NCBI GenBank assembly: GCA_013396525.1
Contig: VWYX01000284.1
Span: forward strand, 310,001-374,000
Direction: 5' to 3'
Length of the DNA: 64,000 bases
Origin: Chaetorhynchus papuensis
Lineage: Eukaryota; Chordata; Aves; Passeriformes; Rhipiduridae
In this document: positions 37,957 through 50,700 of the stretch, in pieces
Numbering within the stretch: the first letter of the stretch is position 1
How the letters are laid out: each line of letters opens with the position of its first letter
Program-made: the position numbers and the translations under genes
Notes under the pieces: model-generated
What the model was told of the DNA's origin: nothing
Databases searched by the model: none
The model's input: the letters and a program-made list of their open reading frames with translations, nothing else

Positions 37957-38235
37957 CATAGAATCATAGAATGTTAAGGGTTAGAAGGCACCTTAAACAC
38001 CACTGAGTTCCAACTCCCCTGCCATAGGTGGGGACACCTCCCACTAGATCAGGTTGCTCAAAGCCCTGTCCAACCCAGCCTTGAACACTTCCAGGTATAG
38101 GGTATCCAACAACCTCCTTGGGCAGCCTGTTACAGTGTCTCCTCACCCTCACAAAAGAGAATATCTTCCAAATATCTAGCCTAAATTTTCCCTCTCACTT
38201 TGTACCCATTGCTCCTTGTCCTGTCACTACAAGTC
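37957..38235 (-). mobile_element. CR1 LINE 3' fragment, antisense
   Basis: Begins with the terminal CR1 repeat unit in reverse (catagaatcatagaatg) and continues through 'ccaactcccctgccatag', 'caggttgctcaaagccc', 'ccttgggcagcctgtt' and the degenerate 'cctcaccctcac' part. It is separate from the fragment 370 bp to its left. Confidence 0.88.
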
Positions 38236-40327
38236 ATAAAAATGACCAGTGCACAAAGTGCAAGATCTGCTGTCAGTGGAAAGGACAAGGTTTGGCTGGG
38301 GATGTCTACAAGGAATGGATCAGTAACCCATCCCAGATATTTTGTAGTTTGTGTCTTGGTACAAAGGACGTGTTTAATCAGAACATTATAGAAAGAAAAA
38401 CACCAGAAATGCTGGGAACTTGCCAACACAGGAATGCAAACAGTCTCTAAGCATCCATACCCCCTTGTTTTTCCCTAATCACTCACCAGCCTGCATAGCA
38501 CACGCATCGTGCTTTCATCTCCTGCCACCTGTCCCAGGACTAGTGCTCTGTCATTTGGAGATGTGCAATTCCACAGCCACAACTCAGACTCTTGCCTCCT
38601 GCAAAGACCCAGGGCAGAGTCAAATTGCAGCTTCACATGTCATACATTCCCATGACACACGGTGGATGGAGTACAGTGTATGGGAAGCAGTGCTTCTCCT
38701 GTTCATATGGAAATAACATTACGTTTGTCAGTACCCTTAGCCATATTAGGGTGGAAGAGCATTTCTCCCTTTACTCAATACTGAACAACTGGTAAACCTT
38801 GAAAATAAATGTAAACTTGGCCTTGTGTCTTCTGACTTTTTTTCCCTGAAAGAAGTGTCTTTAATTGCAGTTTTAATCAGAAGATTGGTAATATTTCCCT
38901 TTTTTAAAAAACATAATTTCCAACATTGTAAAAGGGAAATACCAGATTTACTTAGAGATGCAGCTCAAACATCTGCAAGATGAGACTGCCAGCTTTCTGT
39001 ACACCAGCTGAAGGCTTTTACAACTATTCCTATCCTTGTGTTTTGATTTTCCTCCCACACACTGATGGAAAAACGTTCCCTGTCTCACTGTTAAATGAGC
39101 CTCAGGTGGGAGGAGGAGTGGACAAGTAGCAGCTGCCTGCCATAAAGAGGGTGAGCAGAGGACTTGCTTAGTTTTTTGCTTGGCTGTAAGCAGCAGCATG
39201 GACATTAGTTTTTTGGGGCTCTAAGGGGGCAGGAATAGCTTAGTTCTTGTAGGGGGTTTTGTTTGGTGGTTTGTTTTGGTTTTGTGGGTTTTTCTCCCTT
39301 CCCTGCACTGCTCTCCTTCTAAAAGGTCAAAGTAATTCTATGGCCTGGGAGAGTCTGTAGGCTTTTTGGTGCTTTCAAGAGTTGCACAGGCCACCCTAGA
39401 TGGAAACTGAAGAGGGCTCCAGCGTTCCTAAAGCATTCTGAAACCCTAGGCTGAACGGTGTGCTAGTTTGTAACAGTTCTTGAATTAATTTTGTTTTCCT
39501 GTAACTTTGACCTGCTTGAGTCCTCTAAATTAGAGTCGAGCTTCTGTGTTCTCTGATTTCTTCTCTCCTTGCTTATAAGCTACGTGTGATAGTGTTGCAT
39601 TGCTTGCAAGTATTAGTTAACTGAGGAAACATCTAAGTGTGGGAGGAAGTTCTGTCTTGTGAATTTTATATGGCTCTGAATGCAAACTTACACATAAGGA
39701 TTTTGCTGGGGTTGTTTTTGCTACCTATCATTTGGTTTAAGTGTGGGAAGCATGGTGTCACTGAAATACTTGGTTTACTACGTTAGTTAGCTGTCGTTGT
39801 TCTTAAGTATAGTATAAAGTAGAAATCCTGAATTAATGGAGTTCTTATTGTGAATGTGCAGCAACATATGCATTAGCATTTTGAAGTGTTTTCTTAGTGA
39901 AGCGTTAAATGCCTGATTGTGTGAAGCTTTCTATTGCTGCCTTTTTTTTTTTCTGTGTATGTGTGGCCTCTTGCTCAAGGCTAATTCACTGAAGGCTTTT
40001 TTATTTAATTGGCTGGGAAACTGCTTATAGAGATGTGTGCATCTAAGACTACCGCAGTCCTGTAGCTTTGGAGCATGTTACAAGGTTGCCTTCAAGGACT
40101 AATATTGAGAGCTGTGTACAAAAGCTTGCTTAGCAAAGGACAACTGAAATATTTGACCTTGATAGCAATGTCAGTTTCCTACCTTCTGTTTGGAGGATAG
40201 CAGCTTTCTTTTGGAATGATATGTTTTCCTTGGGCAGGGGGAAGAATGTCTGCTAAACTCTGACAGAGCATAAAAATGATTAAATCATTTTTTTAAGGGG
40301 TTGAAAATGATCGCTTCTCTCTTTCAG
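38236..40327 (+). other. Region upstream of the BUC start exon
   Basis: Two kilobases between a CR1 fragment and the first BUC coding exon. It should contain, or lead to, the BUC promoter and 5' non-coding exon. A donor-like AGAGG|GTGAGC at about 39145-39155 is one candidate exon end. No open frame here is convincing. Confidence 0.4.
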
Positions 40328-40488
40328 TGTTTAAAGAAAAATGAATACTGCCTCAACTTCAGAAAGTGGATCATATTCCACAAACCACCCAAGACCCTTT
40401 TTTTATGCACAGCCATCAGCGCAGCAGCCTTATCCAAATCCGTGGTACCTCAGTCATGCATTCAGTCCATACTGTGTACCTGCTCCAG
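40328..40488 (+). CDS. BUC: BUC start exon
   Basis: After the acceptor ctctctttcag there are 13 nt of leader and then ATG at 40341 (AAAA before it). It codes 49 residues and one base of Gly-50, including HPRPFFYAQPSAQQPYPNPW. The donor is gtaagg at 40489. An acceptor before the ATG implies at least one 5' non-coding exon upstream, which I could not locate. Confidence 0.85.
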
Positions 40489-43400
40489 GTAAGGTAAACA
40501 GCAGCTCTCTGTGGGATCTTTGCTCAGCCAGTTACATACTTCTTTCCTCCACTCTTGCAGTATCTGTGTTAATGAGCCCCTTGGGAGTTTAAGTAATACT
40601 TATTAAATCAGATTTTTGACAACTATAGCACCACATTAATCCTGCCTTAAATATGTAGCTTGTGTGGTAGAAAGCATCTGCTTCTGGAGAATGGAAGCTA
40701 AGCAAAATATTAAGTAATGGTAATCCTGCAGACACAGAGCTCTGGAATACACTTAGCAATTAATGTGTGTGTGTATATATATGAAGTCTATATATGCATG
40801 TACAATAGATATGGATAAGTGTAAGCTAAAGAAAATAAGAAAAGTATTGTTAAATACACTTTGTAAGTGCTATATCTATGTGAACTTCTATCTGGAGCTG
40901 TCTTTTTCAAAGAATTGCTATAGCAATAGTCCATAAAATAGCCCAAAAAAGTTCAGAAAATTAATTGGTGGATGTTCCAAGGGATGAAATCAAGCTCTGG
41001 TTAAAGTGTAGATGCCCAGATAAGCTATTCCATAACAAAGAACTCTCTCTGAGCTTTTGCACCAGATCTGCTTCTAAGCATTGAAAGGTGGTGTCTTTTA
41101 TTTACCAGTGTGTTTGATCTTGTAGCTGACCCTGTCTGTGCAAGTAAGTATGATTCAGGATGACTTATTTCAGAAAGATGATATATTTGTCTTTTCTTTC
41201 TGTCATCAATGTCTAGGCTTCCGAAGTGGAAATCCATATTTTCCATTTTATTCTGTTGCGCTCCATGAGTACCCTGGATTTTTTGTTCCACAGCATCCAG
41301 TGCATGCAAGAATTAACAGAAGGCCTTATTTTAATGCTGCCCCACCTTCCCCTATGTTTTATCATGCAACAAGATTAAGACATTATAATAGCCCTGGGAA
41401 GAAAATGGAGACAAAAGAAACACAGACTGATCCTAGACAGCCTGAAAGCAAGCAAAAAAAGCACCAAGATATCCGTATAGAAACGAAAGGTTGTGATGCG
41501 GGAAATCTAGCCTGTGTTTCTCCTGGTATGGGTACAGAGATGGAAAGTACTTCAGAGAAACAAGATTCATTTGGCTCTTCCATTGTGGTAGACAGAGAGT
41601 TTCATAATAAGAATCCTGCCAGCTCTACACAGTATAGAAATCTTCCTACTGGAAGCTATGCCTTTGAGAAGGAAGAAGTGAGGATAGAATATGGAAATGG
41701 CTCTCCAGCTATTCAGCTGTGGAAGTCCTTTAAGGAAACGATCCCGCTGTACGATGTGGCAAGCGGTAAACCAGTTCCAGAGAACATAGTGCCGCATGAC
41801 TTATTTTCTCTTAGCTCATGTGAAGGCATGATATATGGCCCTCATGAAGGGGAGAAGATGGTGCCAGGAGCTTCCTTAGATGAGAGAAAAGCTGTTGCCA
41901 CCTCCAAACAGGGTGCTGAAACTGTGCAAGAGAAAGATGTCCAAAATAATGAAGCGAAGCTGGATGTAGAAAAGCTGGCAAAATCCCCCCCAGGTGAAAC
42001 CATGGCAGTGCAAATCACAGAGTTGGCAAGATCTGTTGGTGTAGATCAACCAGTGGTAAGACAGGATGTAGTGATAGCTAAGAAATCTAGCACAAAAAGG
42101 TCTGCAGGTTCAAAAACTTCTCAAGAAGAGCCCAGTTTTATTCAACAAGCAGGACTACTTCCATCTAATATGGAGGTAATGAGTGACTTTCAGCAGAAAA
42201 AGCTGAATTTAAGCCACAGTGCAGCCAATGAAAGTCAGACAGAGAAAAGTATTTGGTGTGACAATTCAATTGAGAAGTTTGCTCCCTCTAGCAGCTGGCT
42301 GGCTTGTTTGGACAGTATGGACACAAACTACAATGTTTGTTTGCCACAAAGGAAGCGTCAAAGTGTAATCAGTCTGTCTTCTGATGACATGTCCTCTAGA
42401 GAGGAAGGCTCATCAATTGATAATGCCCCAGTGTCTTATTTTGTCCCTGACTATGTGCTTCAGAAAAGCACATATACTTTTCAGAAGAGTACAGAGGGCT
42501 TAGAGAAAGAGCAAATTAAAAGTGGTGGGTCCCTTAATGTAGATGAAGTAGAAGGAACAGAGCAGGTGAACAGCTCGAATGACCAAGATGTCAACTCTTC
42601 AAACACAAAGATTAAAGAGGCTCCCAGTAAAGGTAGAAAGCTGAGAACCCTTTCTAGGTCCTCTAGCAGGAAAGAAATGGATTCTCTCAACAAAAAAGCA
42701 ACTAAGAGTTTGTCAGAAGTTGAGGACTCTGAAGAATATTCTGTGAAGGGAGAAGAGGAAGATGAAGATGGAGAGGATGAGTATGAGGAGGAAGAGGATG
42801 ACATGGACGAAATTGAGTATTTCTTTCAAGAAGCCCCTCCATATGGCATCTTGAGGCCAAGTAAAGGAAATTTCTACCAAGTTGGCCAGAGAGTGCTTTG
42901 GAAACCACCTAGAAATGCTGTACCAGCACAATTAATTAGCTGGCCTGCTCAAGAGAAAATAAAAACTAGGAGCGGGCTTGTTGAAAATATTGGTGTATTT
43001 TACAAGCCAAAGAAGAGAGAACAAGATGAAATTGTATACAGTGACAATGGGTACTATGGAAGAAAGAGGCTTATGACAAGAAGAGAAGGACTGGAACACC
43101 AGCGAATGCTACGGAAATTCTTGGGAGGTGAGCTAATTGCTAAGGACAAAGTGCTGATTAGTAGCATATACAAAGAACACCTAATTGCAGTTTCAAATTG
43201 TAGCTTAAACTAGTGGGGAGAGTAGAGCATGTTGTAGCTTCTAATTTGGCTTAGAGCCAGAAGTCCTGCAGAACATGTGTTTTGAAGCAGAGGAAATTTA
43301 CTGCAATTTTTTACCTATTGCAGAAGGACTCTGCATTTTCAAAACCAGCAGAGAATAATGCAGAAACTCTCCTTTGTGTTAGATTTGATATACTTAACTT

Positions 43401-46400
43401 TCTGACATTAGTGGCAACCTATTAATTTGTAAAGCTTAAGGTAATTTGGGTTATGTATTTACTGTTGCTTAATATCTTAGAAGGTCTGAATTCAAGTTTA
43501 TACAGTCTGACTCTCCTATCACAGACTAATGCTGGGTGCATCAAACAGGATTAAGTTTATTATAATCTGGTGAACATACTCTATGTAACTTCCCTGCAGT
43601 AGAGCAGTCAAACTTTGGGTTTTTTTTTATTGTAGCTGCTGCTCTCTTCTAGCAAAAAAAAAGTTTTGCATTTTCAGAAAATTGGTGTGAAGCTGTATTA
43701 AATTTACCTGGAAAAGGACATCATATTTAATCAAAGGTAGATAATGTTAGAAATTGGATTAATCTAAACTGAGAAGAGGCAGAGTTACCAGTTTGCAACT
43801 GGTTATATGGTCACTTCAGTAGGTGGCTGCTATTTAGTAGTCTTGTATTGTGAAAAACAACCAAAATAGGGTGGTTTACTTCTAAGAATAGCCATAGCAT
43901 TCTTAAACTTTATTTTCTTGGTTTAAAATCTGTAGATACAATGCATCTTGTAATTTTTGTTAAGTGTGGTCTCCAGAAAGCTGTTTCTATTTCAACAGAC
44001 TCCTACAATCAGATCCAGTATCTAGCTTTGCCTTCTGGCATGTGGATCAAACAGTACACCAGTATTACCAAGACTTGACACTGACCTTAATTTTTTAAAA
44101 ATTTTTATTAGGAAGGCTGTTAAGGGAGAACATGGGGATACCACCTGAAGAGTACTGGATTAGAAGTGGTGCTAAGCCCAGATTTACCAGCCAAATACGT
44201 GGTAGTCTCTCACCTCCAGCAAAGAGCAAAGAACAAGGTACAACTTTCCCTGCATGTTTTTGTTCTTAAGGAACATTCAAAAGGATATGATACAAAATAG
44301 CAAGCATGTGATAGATATATAAGGTTTGAAAATAATGAAACTAGTCCCTGTTGCTTCGATGTTGCTGAAATGCCTGTCAGTCAGTGTATCTCGGATATAT
44401 TTATAGCCTTCTCAAACTTAAACAGGGGAATAAGGATGCAACATAGCTACTTCTGGGGATTTTTAAAAGGTACGACAGGAAATCAAAGCATTTAATGCTT
44501 TGATGTGGCCAAAGCCTTTATTTGTGCAAAGTTTTTACTGCCATAAAGTGTAATATTAATTCTTTATCCAGATAATGCTACTCTTGAGTGCATATGCAGT
44601 GGCAGCTCCTGATCTTGATGAGTAGAACATATAGGGAGTCCTATGTGGTAGCTACATAGGCCAATGCCCAGAAAAACTAGCATGAATCAGCAGTTGCCCT
44701 GACACTGCTAAAGAATGATTGAGTGCAAATCATTGTGATCCACTTAAGGAAAAGTTAAAGAAATCAGTTATTTTAACAAAGTAAAAGCTTAGATAGTTTC
44801 TTAGCTCCTGAAGCAGATTTTTTTTTTTAATAGTCAGTGTTTTACTTGGAGTTCAGATTCTGGTTTTGATGCTTTTCAAAGGTGTTTGAGAGTAGGTGCT
44901 GTTGGAACAGCTACAGAATTTGCTGTAGTGTGGGTATTGCTACTCTCCTGGGTCATGTGCTTTCAGGTATCTCAGGATCAGTCTATCAAATAATGGAGTG
45001 GGAGGCTACCTTCAGAGCAGACTGAACTGCTTTTCTTCAGTTCACTGATAATATACATCAGGTTTCCTGTATCAACAGCCCAGTAGACAGAATGTATTCC
45101 TTAGAGTTCTTTCTCTGCATTGCTTTCCTGCTTGAACATATTGGGGTTTGGGATTACTTGCGCCTTGCATTGGAGGCTTTCTCTCTGCATACTTTGGTGT
45201 TGTAGGGTTTTGTTTTTTAATGCTAGCCTGCTCTATAAAAATTGAAAATATTTTACTTTAGCAGCATTGTTCTTGGCTCCTCTACAACAATGTATAAAAA
45301 TATGGTAATAGTTCTAAAATAACCGTTACCTTTAACTCCCAGTATGTCTCTTCTACGTCTTCAAATTCACAGATGGTGCAGAAAACTGAGGATGTTTGGT
45401 CTACGTGTTATTCCTTGCTTACTCTTCCTCTTTTTCCAACCCAGGTTGTTTAAAGAAGTCGTCACATTCAGCGTTAGTTTAGGTAGGGTTAGCAGGAACT
45501 GGTAGTTTCTATACGCTGTTTGTGCCAATGGATGCTTCAGAAGTGCTATTAAAATTACACCCTCTTTAAAAATGTTGCCTATATTAGTATTTAGTTTTTC
45601 AAAGTGAAGTGCCCTGCAAATAAGGGAGCTTGTCTAAACAAGGTATATTGCTTTAGCAGTAATATACTCTAAATTTGACTTCTTGAGCAGTGTACTTGGG
45701 GTGTGTAACTTCACAGGTCTGAAGTATTTAAAGGCAGTGGGTGAATCGGGTCCCTTGGACAGCACTAACTAGTATTGAACACTTGAAAAATGAACTAGAG
45801 CAGAATTACCCAATGCACTAGGTTCTTTTTTTACTACACTGACACCTATCCAAATTATGACCCAAAATACAATGATTCCAGAATTATGGTTAGACAGTGA
45901 TTAAATATAATAGACATGCACGACTTGCTTGACATACGTAGTATCAATTTTATCTGCTACTAAAATGAGTACAAAAAAGGGAAGGAGTGACACCATAGAC
46001 CAGCTGGTGAGGGTCTAGGTTAAATTTGCCTTGAGACCATGCATTGGAGAAATAACATCACTTGTATCTTGTTATTTAGTGTGCCCACCTTTGGTTAAAC
46101 CAAAGAAGAAGAGAATTGGCAAGCCACCTTCAAAGCGCAGAGACACGACACAAGAGGTGGAAGAAGTAGAACTGTGGGAGCTGCCTAAACACAGTGGACG
46201 CAAAGGTTGGTACACAATGACAAGCTACAAAAATAACTGCTACAAGCATTTTTGCTGCCTTGGGGACTAATCTTCCTTGGTTTGAACTGCAGGGATGTTG
46301 AATGGTTTGTGAAATAATAGCAAATGTTATATAAGCAGACAAGGTGGGGGCAAAGCAAGCTGAACTTTGAGAACTTAATCACCTGGCTATGAATGCCAGT

Positions 46401-47459
46401 GTAGCTTTGACCAGGTTAGGTTCCTTCTTTGCTTAATGTAAGGATTGGTGAGGAAACCCATAGCAAAACCTGCAGTTTTAGTTTTAGTCTAGTTGCTCTT
46501 CAGACTTGTACTGTCTTTTTAAAGTGCTGGGTCCTGTGTCACTTTGTAGTATATGCTTTTATTTAAGCTACTCATCTGTCTCAGCCCAAATAATTTGTAA
46601 TTTGATACAAGACAAATGCATATAGATAATTCTTAAGAAATCCTGCTCCATAAAGTTTTACGGAGTAGGAACTTCTGGATATTTTGGAGGAAGGCAAGGT
46701 AAAACAATGGAGGGAAAAATCAAAATCAAGTAGATTCAGCAATAAATATGCTTTTGTGCGTTTGTGTGAGAGTCTGAAAATGTTATAAATTGAAAAGGGT
46801 CAGTAGATGTAAGAAGTTACCTAAAAGATCAGCTTTTCTTTCTGGAAAAGAACGAGTTAGCATAGTAAAATGAACTAAAATATTCCATCAGAAAATACAT
46901 GAGTCAGTCTCTCTCTCATATATTAGACAAAGGATTACACTTCCATGTTGGAAACAAACTTAGGCTTAATGTCTTATTAGTGAAAACTGGCATCAGTCCT
47001 GAAGCCAGATTATTTGAACACTGGTCTTAAACCTTTAATTGCTGATCAGCTTTTAGTAAAAACATCCAGGAAACTTGCATAATCCCAAAATACTTCTTAT
47101 ATTTGTCCCAGAAACAGTTTATGTTTCTTGGATACATTCAACAGCGTAGTTATAACAGCACACTGAGAATGTGGTTTGAGCTTCATATGGAACTCTTATC
47201 TGTTATGCTGGGATATTCTGAAGTCCAACACCACTCATGCACTGTTTATACTTGTTGGGAAGTTGAGTACATACTTCCAATATCAGACATCAGTGCCTGC
47301 AACAGGAAACGGCAATCACTGATATCTAGTCTTTCTTAAGAAGCAAATTGACATCGTTTTGAGGTAGAATATATACATACCTTAATGTTTGTTTTTTTTT
47401 TTTTTTTTTTTTTACCTTTAGGGCATGGAACAAGAAAGTCCCTCTCTAAGAAAAGATAA
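40328..47459 (+). CDS. BUC: Bucky ball / Velo1 homologue (germ plasm organiser)
   Basis: The Buc/Velo1 family builds the Balbiani body and germ plasm in fish and frog oocytes through a self-assembling, prion-like N-terminus. Five coding exons, 40341-40488, 41217-43127, 44112-44237, 46080-46205 and 47422-47459, join in frame to 782 codons plus TAA; zebrafish Buc is about 640. Residues 15-100 are rich in Y, F, P, N and H. They contain NHPRPFFYAQP, NPYFPFYS and HARINRRPYFN, which match the conserved N-terminal Buc-Velo motif. ETQTDP follows near 116. A poorly conserved Ser/Glu/Lys region leads to an acidic run at about 562-584, a conserved-looking C-terminal block and a basic tail. No signal peptide, membrane segment or enzyme motif is seen. 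Family identity rests on the N-terminal motif; function in birds is inference. Confidence 0.85.
41217..43127 (+). CDS. BUC: BUC main exon, 1911 nt
   Basis: The acceptor gtctag precedes GCTTCC; the exon completes Gly-50 and reads to residue 686 plus one base. The frame is also open 79 nt into the upstream intron, with an ATG at 41138 that is not the preferred start. I chose the donor gtgagc at 43128 because the next exon continues in phase as RLLRENMGIPPEEYW. Read-through would add 28 unrelated residues and stop at 43211-43213. Confidence 0.85.
44112..44237 (+). CDS. BUC: BUC coding exon, 126 nt
   Basis: A T-rich acceptor (ttttattag) and donor gtacaa flank RLLRENMGIPPEEYWIRSG, then AKPRFTSQIRGSLSPPAKSK. 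Phase 1 in and phase 1 out fit both neighbours. The only RG dipeptide of the protein is here. The exon was found only by phase and splice signals. Confidence 0.8.
46080..46205 (+). CDS. BUC: BUC coding exon, 126 nt, basic
   Basis: The acceptor ttatttag precedes TGTGCCC. It reads VCPPLVKPKKKRIGKPPSKR and then DTTQEVEEVELWELPKHSGRK, leaving one base. KPKKKR and PPSKRR could serve as nuclear-type basic signals or RNA contacts. The donor gttggt (46206) is weak. Without splicing the frame would run 21 codons further and stop at 46268-46270. Confidence 0.75.
47422..47459 (+). CDS. BUC: BUC terminal coding exon
   Basis: Only 38 nt, preceded by a 22-base T run (47392-47413) and the acceptor accttta-g. 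It codes GHGTRKSLSKKR and stops at TAA 47457-47459. The short basic end is plausible, but this exon is the least certain part of the model. Confidence 0.65.
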
Positions 47460-47700
47460 TTGCAAATACTGGGGCAGGAGGGGGAAAATACCAAAGGTTT
47501 GTTTTGTATAAATCCAAAATCTGATGATTATTCTCTTGTATATTTTGTAAGTTGCTGTTCACTCTAAAAGGGTAAGAAGTGACACTGTAAAGACTGAGGA
47601 CACAATTAAAATGGAATGAAGTATTTAACACCAAAGTCACCTTTTATAAGTAGCACATCCACTATTTAAATAATAAATTTCATAGAATTGCACTTTGAGA
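47460..47700 (+). other. BUC: BUC 3' UTR with AATAAA
   Basis: A short trailer after the TAA. A canonical AATAAA sits at 47672-47677, about 215 nt past the stop. Its presence at a sensible distance supports the terminal exon at 47422. Confidence 0.6.
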
Positions 47701-50700
47701 CTTCTTGTGTTCCATCTTTACACAGTAGCAAACAAAACTTGAGATGGGCATGTATGTGCACAACTGCTATTATAGCATGACAGTTATTGCTGCCCTGTTC
47801 TTAAACTCTGCAGGATTGTGAAGCCTGCCCATGTCATCTCATAGTCATATGATGTTGGCATAAGTACAAGAGTCTTTTCTATCAGCTGGATTTTTTTTTG
47901 TCAAAGTGTAAAGGAATATAGTTACAGCTGTATCAAGTCAAGTACTGTTTTAACATTTCAAGGTAGCTCCTCGGATCTTACTCTCTTCACACATGTGATT
48001 GAGGACTAAAACTAAATCACTGAGTTGATGTGGTACTTCCCTCTCCTCCCCTTTTTCTCTTGAGTCCTTTATGGAGACCCTGAGCTGGAGAGATGGATCA
48101 GAAAGGTGAAACAAGTTTTTAGTGGTGTGCCCTGTTTTCTGACTTTTTACTGATGCCTTCTATTGTAGATGATAGTGTCCTGGAAGTCTCTTTATAGAAC
48201 TAAGATGTTAAAACTAGGTCTGTGCTGAGCTATCTTATGAATAATGGAAATAGACTGAACTAGATGAGGTGGATAGCTCAAAAACATGTAATTTTTTTCC
48301 CCATGTCTACGAAGGCTATTATCACTGTGTGAGAAGAATAAACATGATACTGCCAGTCTCGAATGATTCCCTAATTAAGTGATAGTGTAAATGAAAAAGG
48401 TAGGGAACCAAAAAAAACCCCAGCAAAACAAACACCTGGTTTTCCTCAAGGGTGAAGTGAACGGACAGACAGAACTTGTCTTTTGCCTCCTCTCCCACGT
48501 TCTTATTCTGTCTGTGCCCTAGAGTAACCTATGTGGATAAAAGTAGTATTTCCTGTGACTGCATTCAAGTTTTGTGCCTACCTATTACTAGTTTGACCTG
48601 TAACTTACATTGTTTTCCCTCTTAGTGAGGAGTACTGATGTTTCCCTACCCAAGTGATCCTTATCTATTATTTTTAATAGCACCTGCAAAATTGTTAAAG
48701 CTCTTCTGTAGCTACAGCCTTTACCACAAGCTGCTAGGGGAAGGAAGCCATTGTGATGACAAAATTTGAATTCCTTTTTACCTCAAGCAATGAAAGAAAA
48801 CAAATGCAATAAAAATTCTTATTTGGCTTCTGTGCTGCACAAAATCTCTGCACCTGAACCTCAAAGAATGAAATGAGGAATTACTTCAAGCATGGAGCTC
48901 TTTAATACCCAATTCTGCTGACAGGCTTAGCTGTATCTTTTGCTGCTTATCTGATACAGGAATATTCATGATCTCACAATCAGATGCCATTCTTACTTTT
49001 GAGAAAGGGTAATGCTTGACAGGTATTCCCAATGATCATGCTGGTCACCCTTTTAGAGGTCTTGCACTACTCAGTGCGATTTCAACTCAGAAGCAAGAAG
49101 CAATTTAGGGCCTGGTGATACTCCTGAGGAGATGCAAGGGAGTAGCAGTAGGAGAGTTTAGGCAGCTCTTTGTCTGAAAACAAATGCTATTTTAAACTGT
49201 TTATATCTTGTAGTATACCCATGCTATGCCCAATACTTAAAGTAATATGCATGAATGCTTCAGTGTTCCAAGAAATAATTGTTTGATAAGGTTATATGCA
49301 GTGTATTCTACTCTAACAGTACTAGTCCTGTGACCTTAAAATTAAATCTTCTACTTGGCTCTTTTTCCATTCAGCAGCATGGACAATTTGTGGATTGCAC
49401 CTTAACTGGCTTACAGCTGAATATAATGTTCCAATCAGTAAAATGACCATGCTTCACAAAGGCTGCGAAGTACAAACTGCATTTAAAACGCTGTGAATTC
49501 AAGCCCAGGCTCTTTTTATTCAGCCAGGTGACTAGGCACAGTGATATTTAGTTTTGCAGATGCACATACGTGTCAGCTTTTGTTCCCACTGCAGCCAGAC
49601 TGACTGCCCAGTGACTCACTGCAGTGCTGGCAGTGCTGCGAACTTGTAACTGTCGCAGTACTGCATTGCCTTGGAAGTTCCCACATGCTTCCTGCAGCAT
49701 CTCCTGAAAGGCAGCTGAGGAATCTATTTGCTGCTTGGCACTCCACTAGCAAACCTTAGAGGACTCTGGGATTGCCATACTGAGAGCATTGCTTGAACAG
49801 ACTTACTGTCTGTGGCTCAGGATTTCTAAGTCATTATTTGTAGCTAACTGAAAGCTCTGTTGCAAAGTGGGTGTGGTGTTAATCACTGATGTGGAGCTGT
49901 GGGTTATGTTGGCTTGCCAGGTATTAATTCTGTATTTTAATTTTCAGTTTGGTAGCACCTGGATGGCATAAATTTTTTTCCCTTTTACCATGTCTGGTGT
50001 TCTGCCTTATATTGGAGAATATTTACTACAGGTCTTTCTATTAAAACCAAACAAAGCAAGATCAGAGCCAATGGCAAAAAACTGAAACAATCCAAACCCC
50101 AAAACCCCTAACACTTGTGGCATGCTAACTGAAGACAGACCAAGGAAAAAAAAATTCTTTTTTTTAGAGTCCTCAGGTTCCCCTGACTCACTGCCCCTGG
50201 CTGTCTCACTCAGAAAGACTGTAAACCCCAACTAATTGCATGGCCAAAGAAATAAGACAAATATCAGTATTTTTCCTGAAATACCTTTCTGACAAAAATG
50301 GTGCAGAGTATTAAGACAAAAGACCTGGGAAGCTGTATTGCCTTTGAGTTTTGTTTTAGCTGCATTTTACACTTATTTACATGGGACTATATAACCATGC
50401 TATTATTATCACTTGGGCTTCAACAGAACATTCAAATGGAAACACACATCTACAAAGAAAGCCAGGAAAAAAATGTTTTTTGAACAAAACCATTAAATGG
50501 TTATGATTTAAAAAATAAGGCTAGGTCAGCCTTTCAAGACTATAAATTTCTATCCTGCTTTCTGGGTTTACTTCTACATGAACTGTTTTTCATTAATCTA
50601 AAGGGGTGTTGGTATTTATCTCTAGTCCACATATTTTTAAAAGACTTATCTTAAATGACAGCTTTGGCACTGTTTAAAATGCCAAATGATCTTACTTCTC

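Noticed and set aside
41138..41216. Upstream ATG and 26 extra in-frame codons before the BUC main exon
   Set aside because: The frame crosses a clear acceptor (gtctag), and the start exon at 40328-40488 supplies the conserved HPRPFFYAQP segment in phase.
42481..42804. Serine-rich 107-codon frame antisense to BUC
   Set aside because: Mirror of the acidic Glu/Asp codons on the coding strand.
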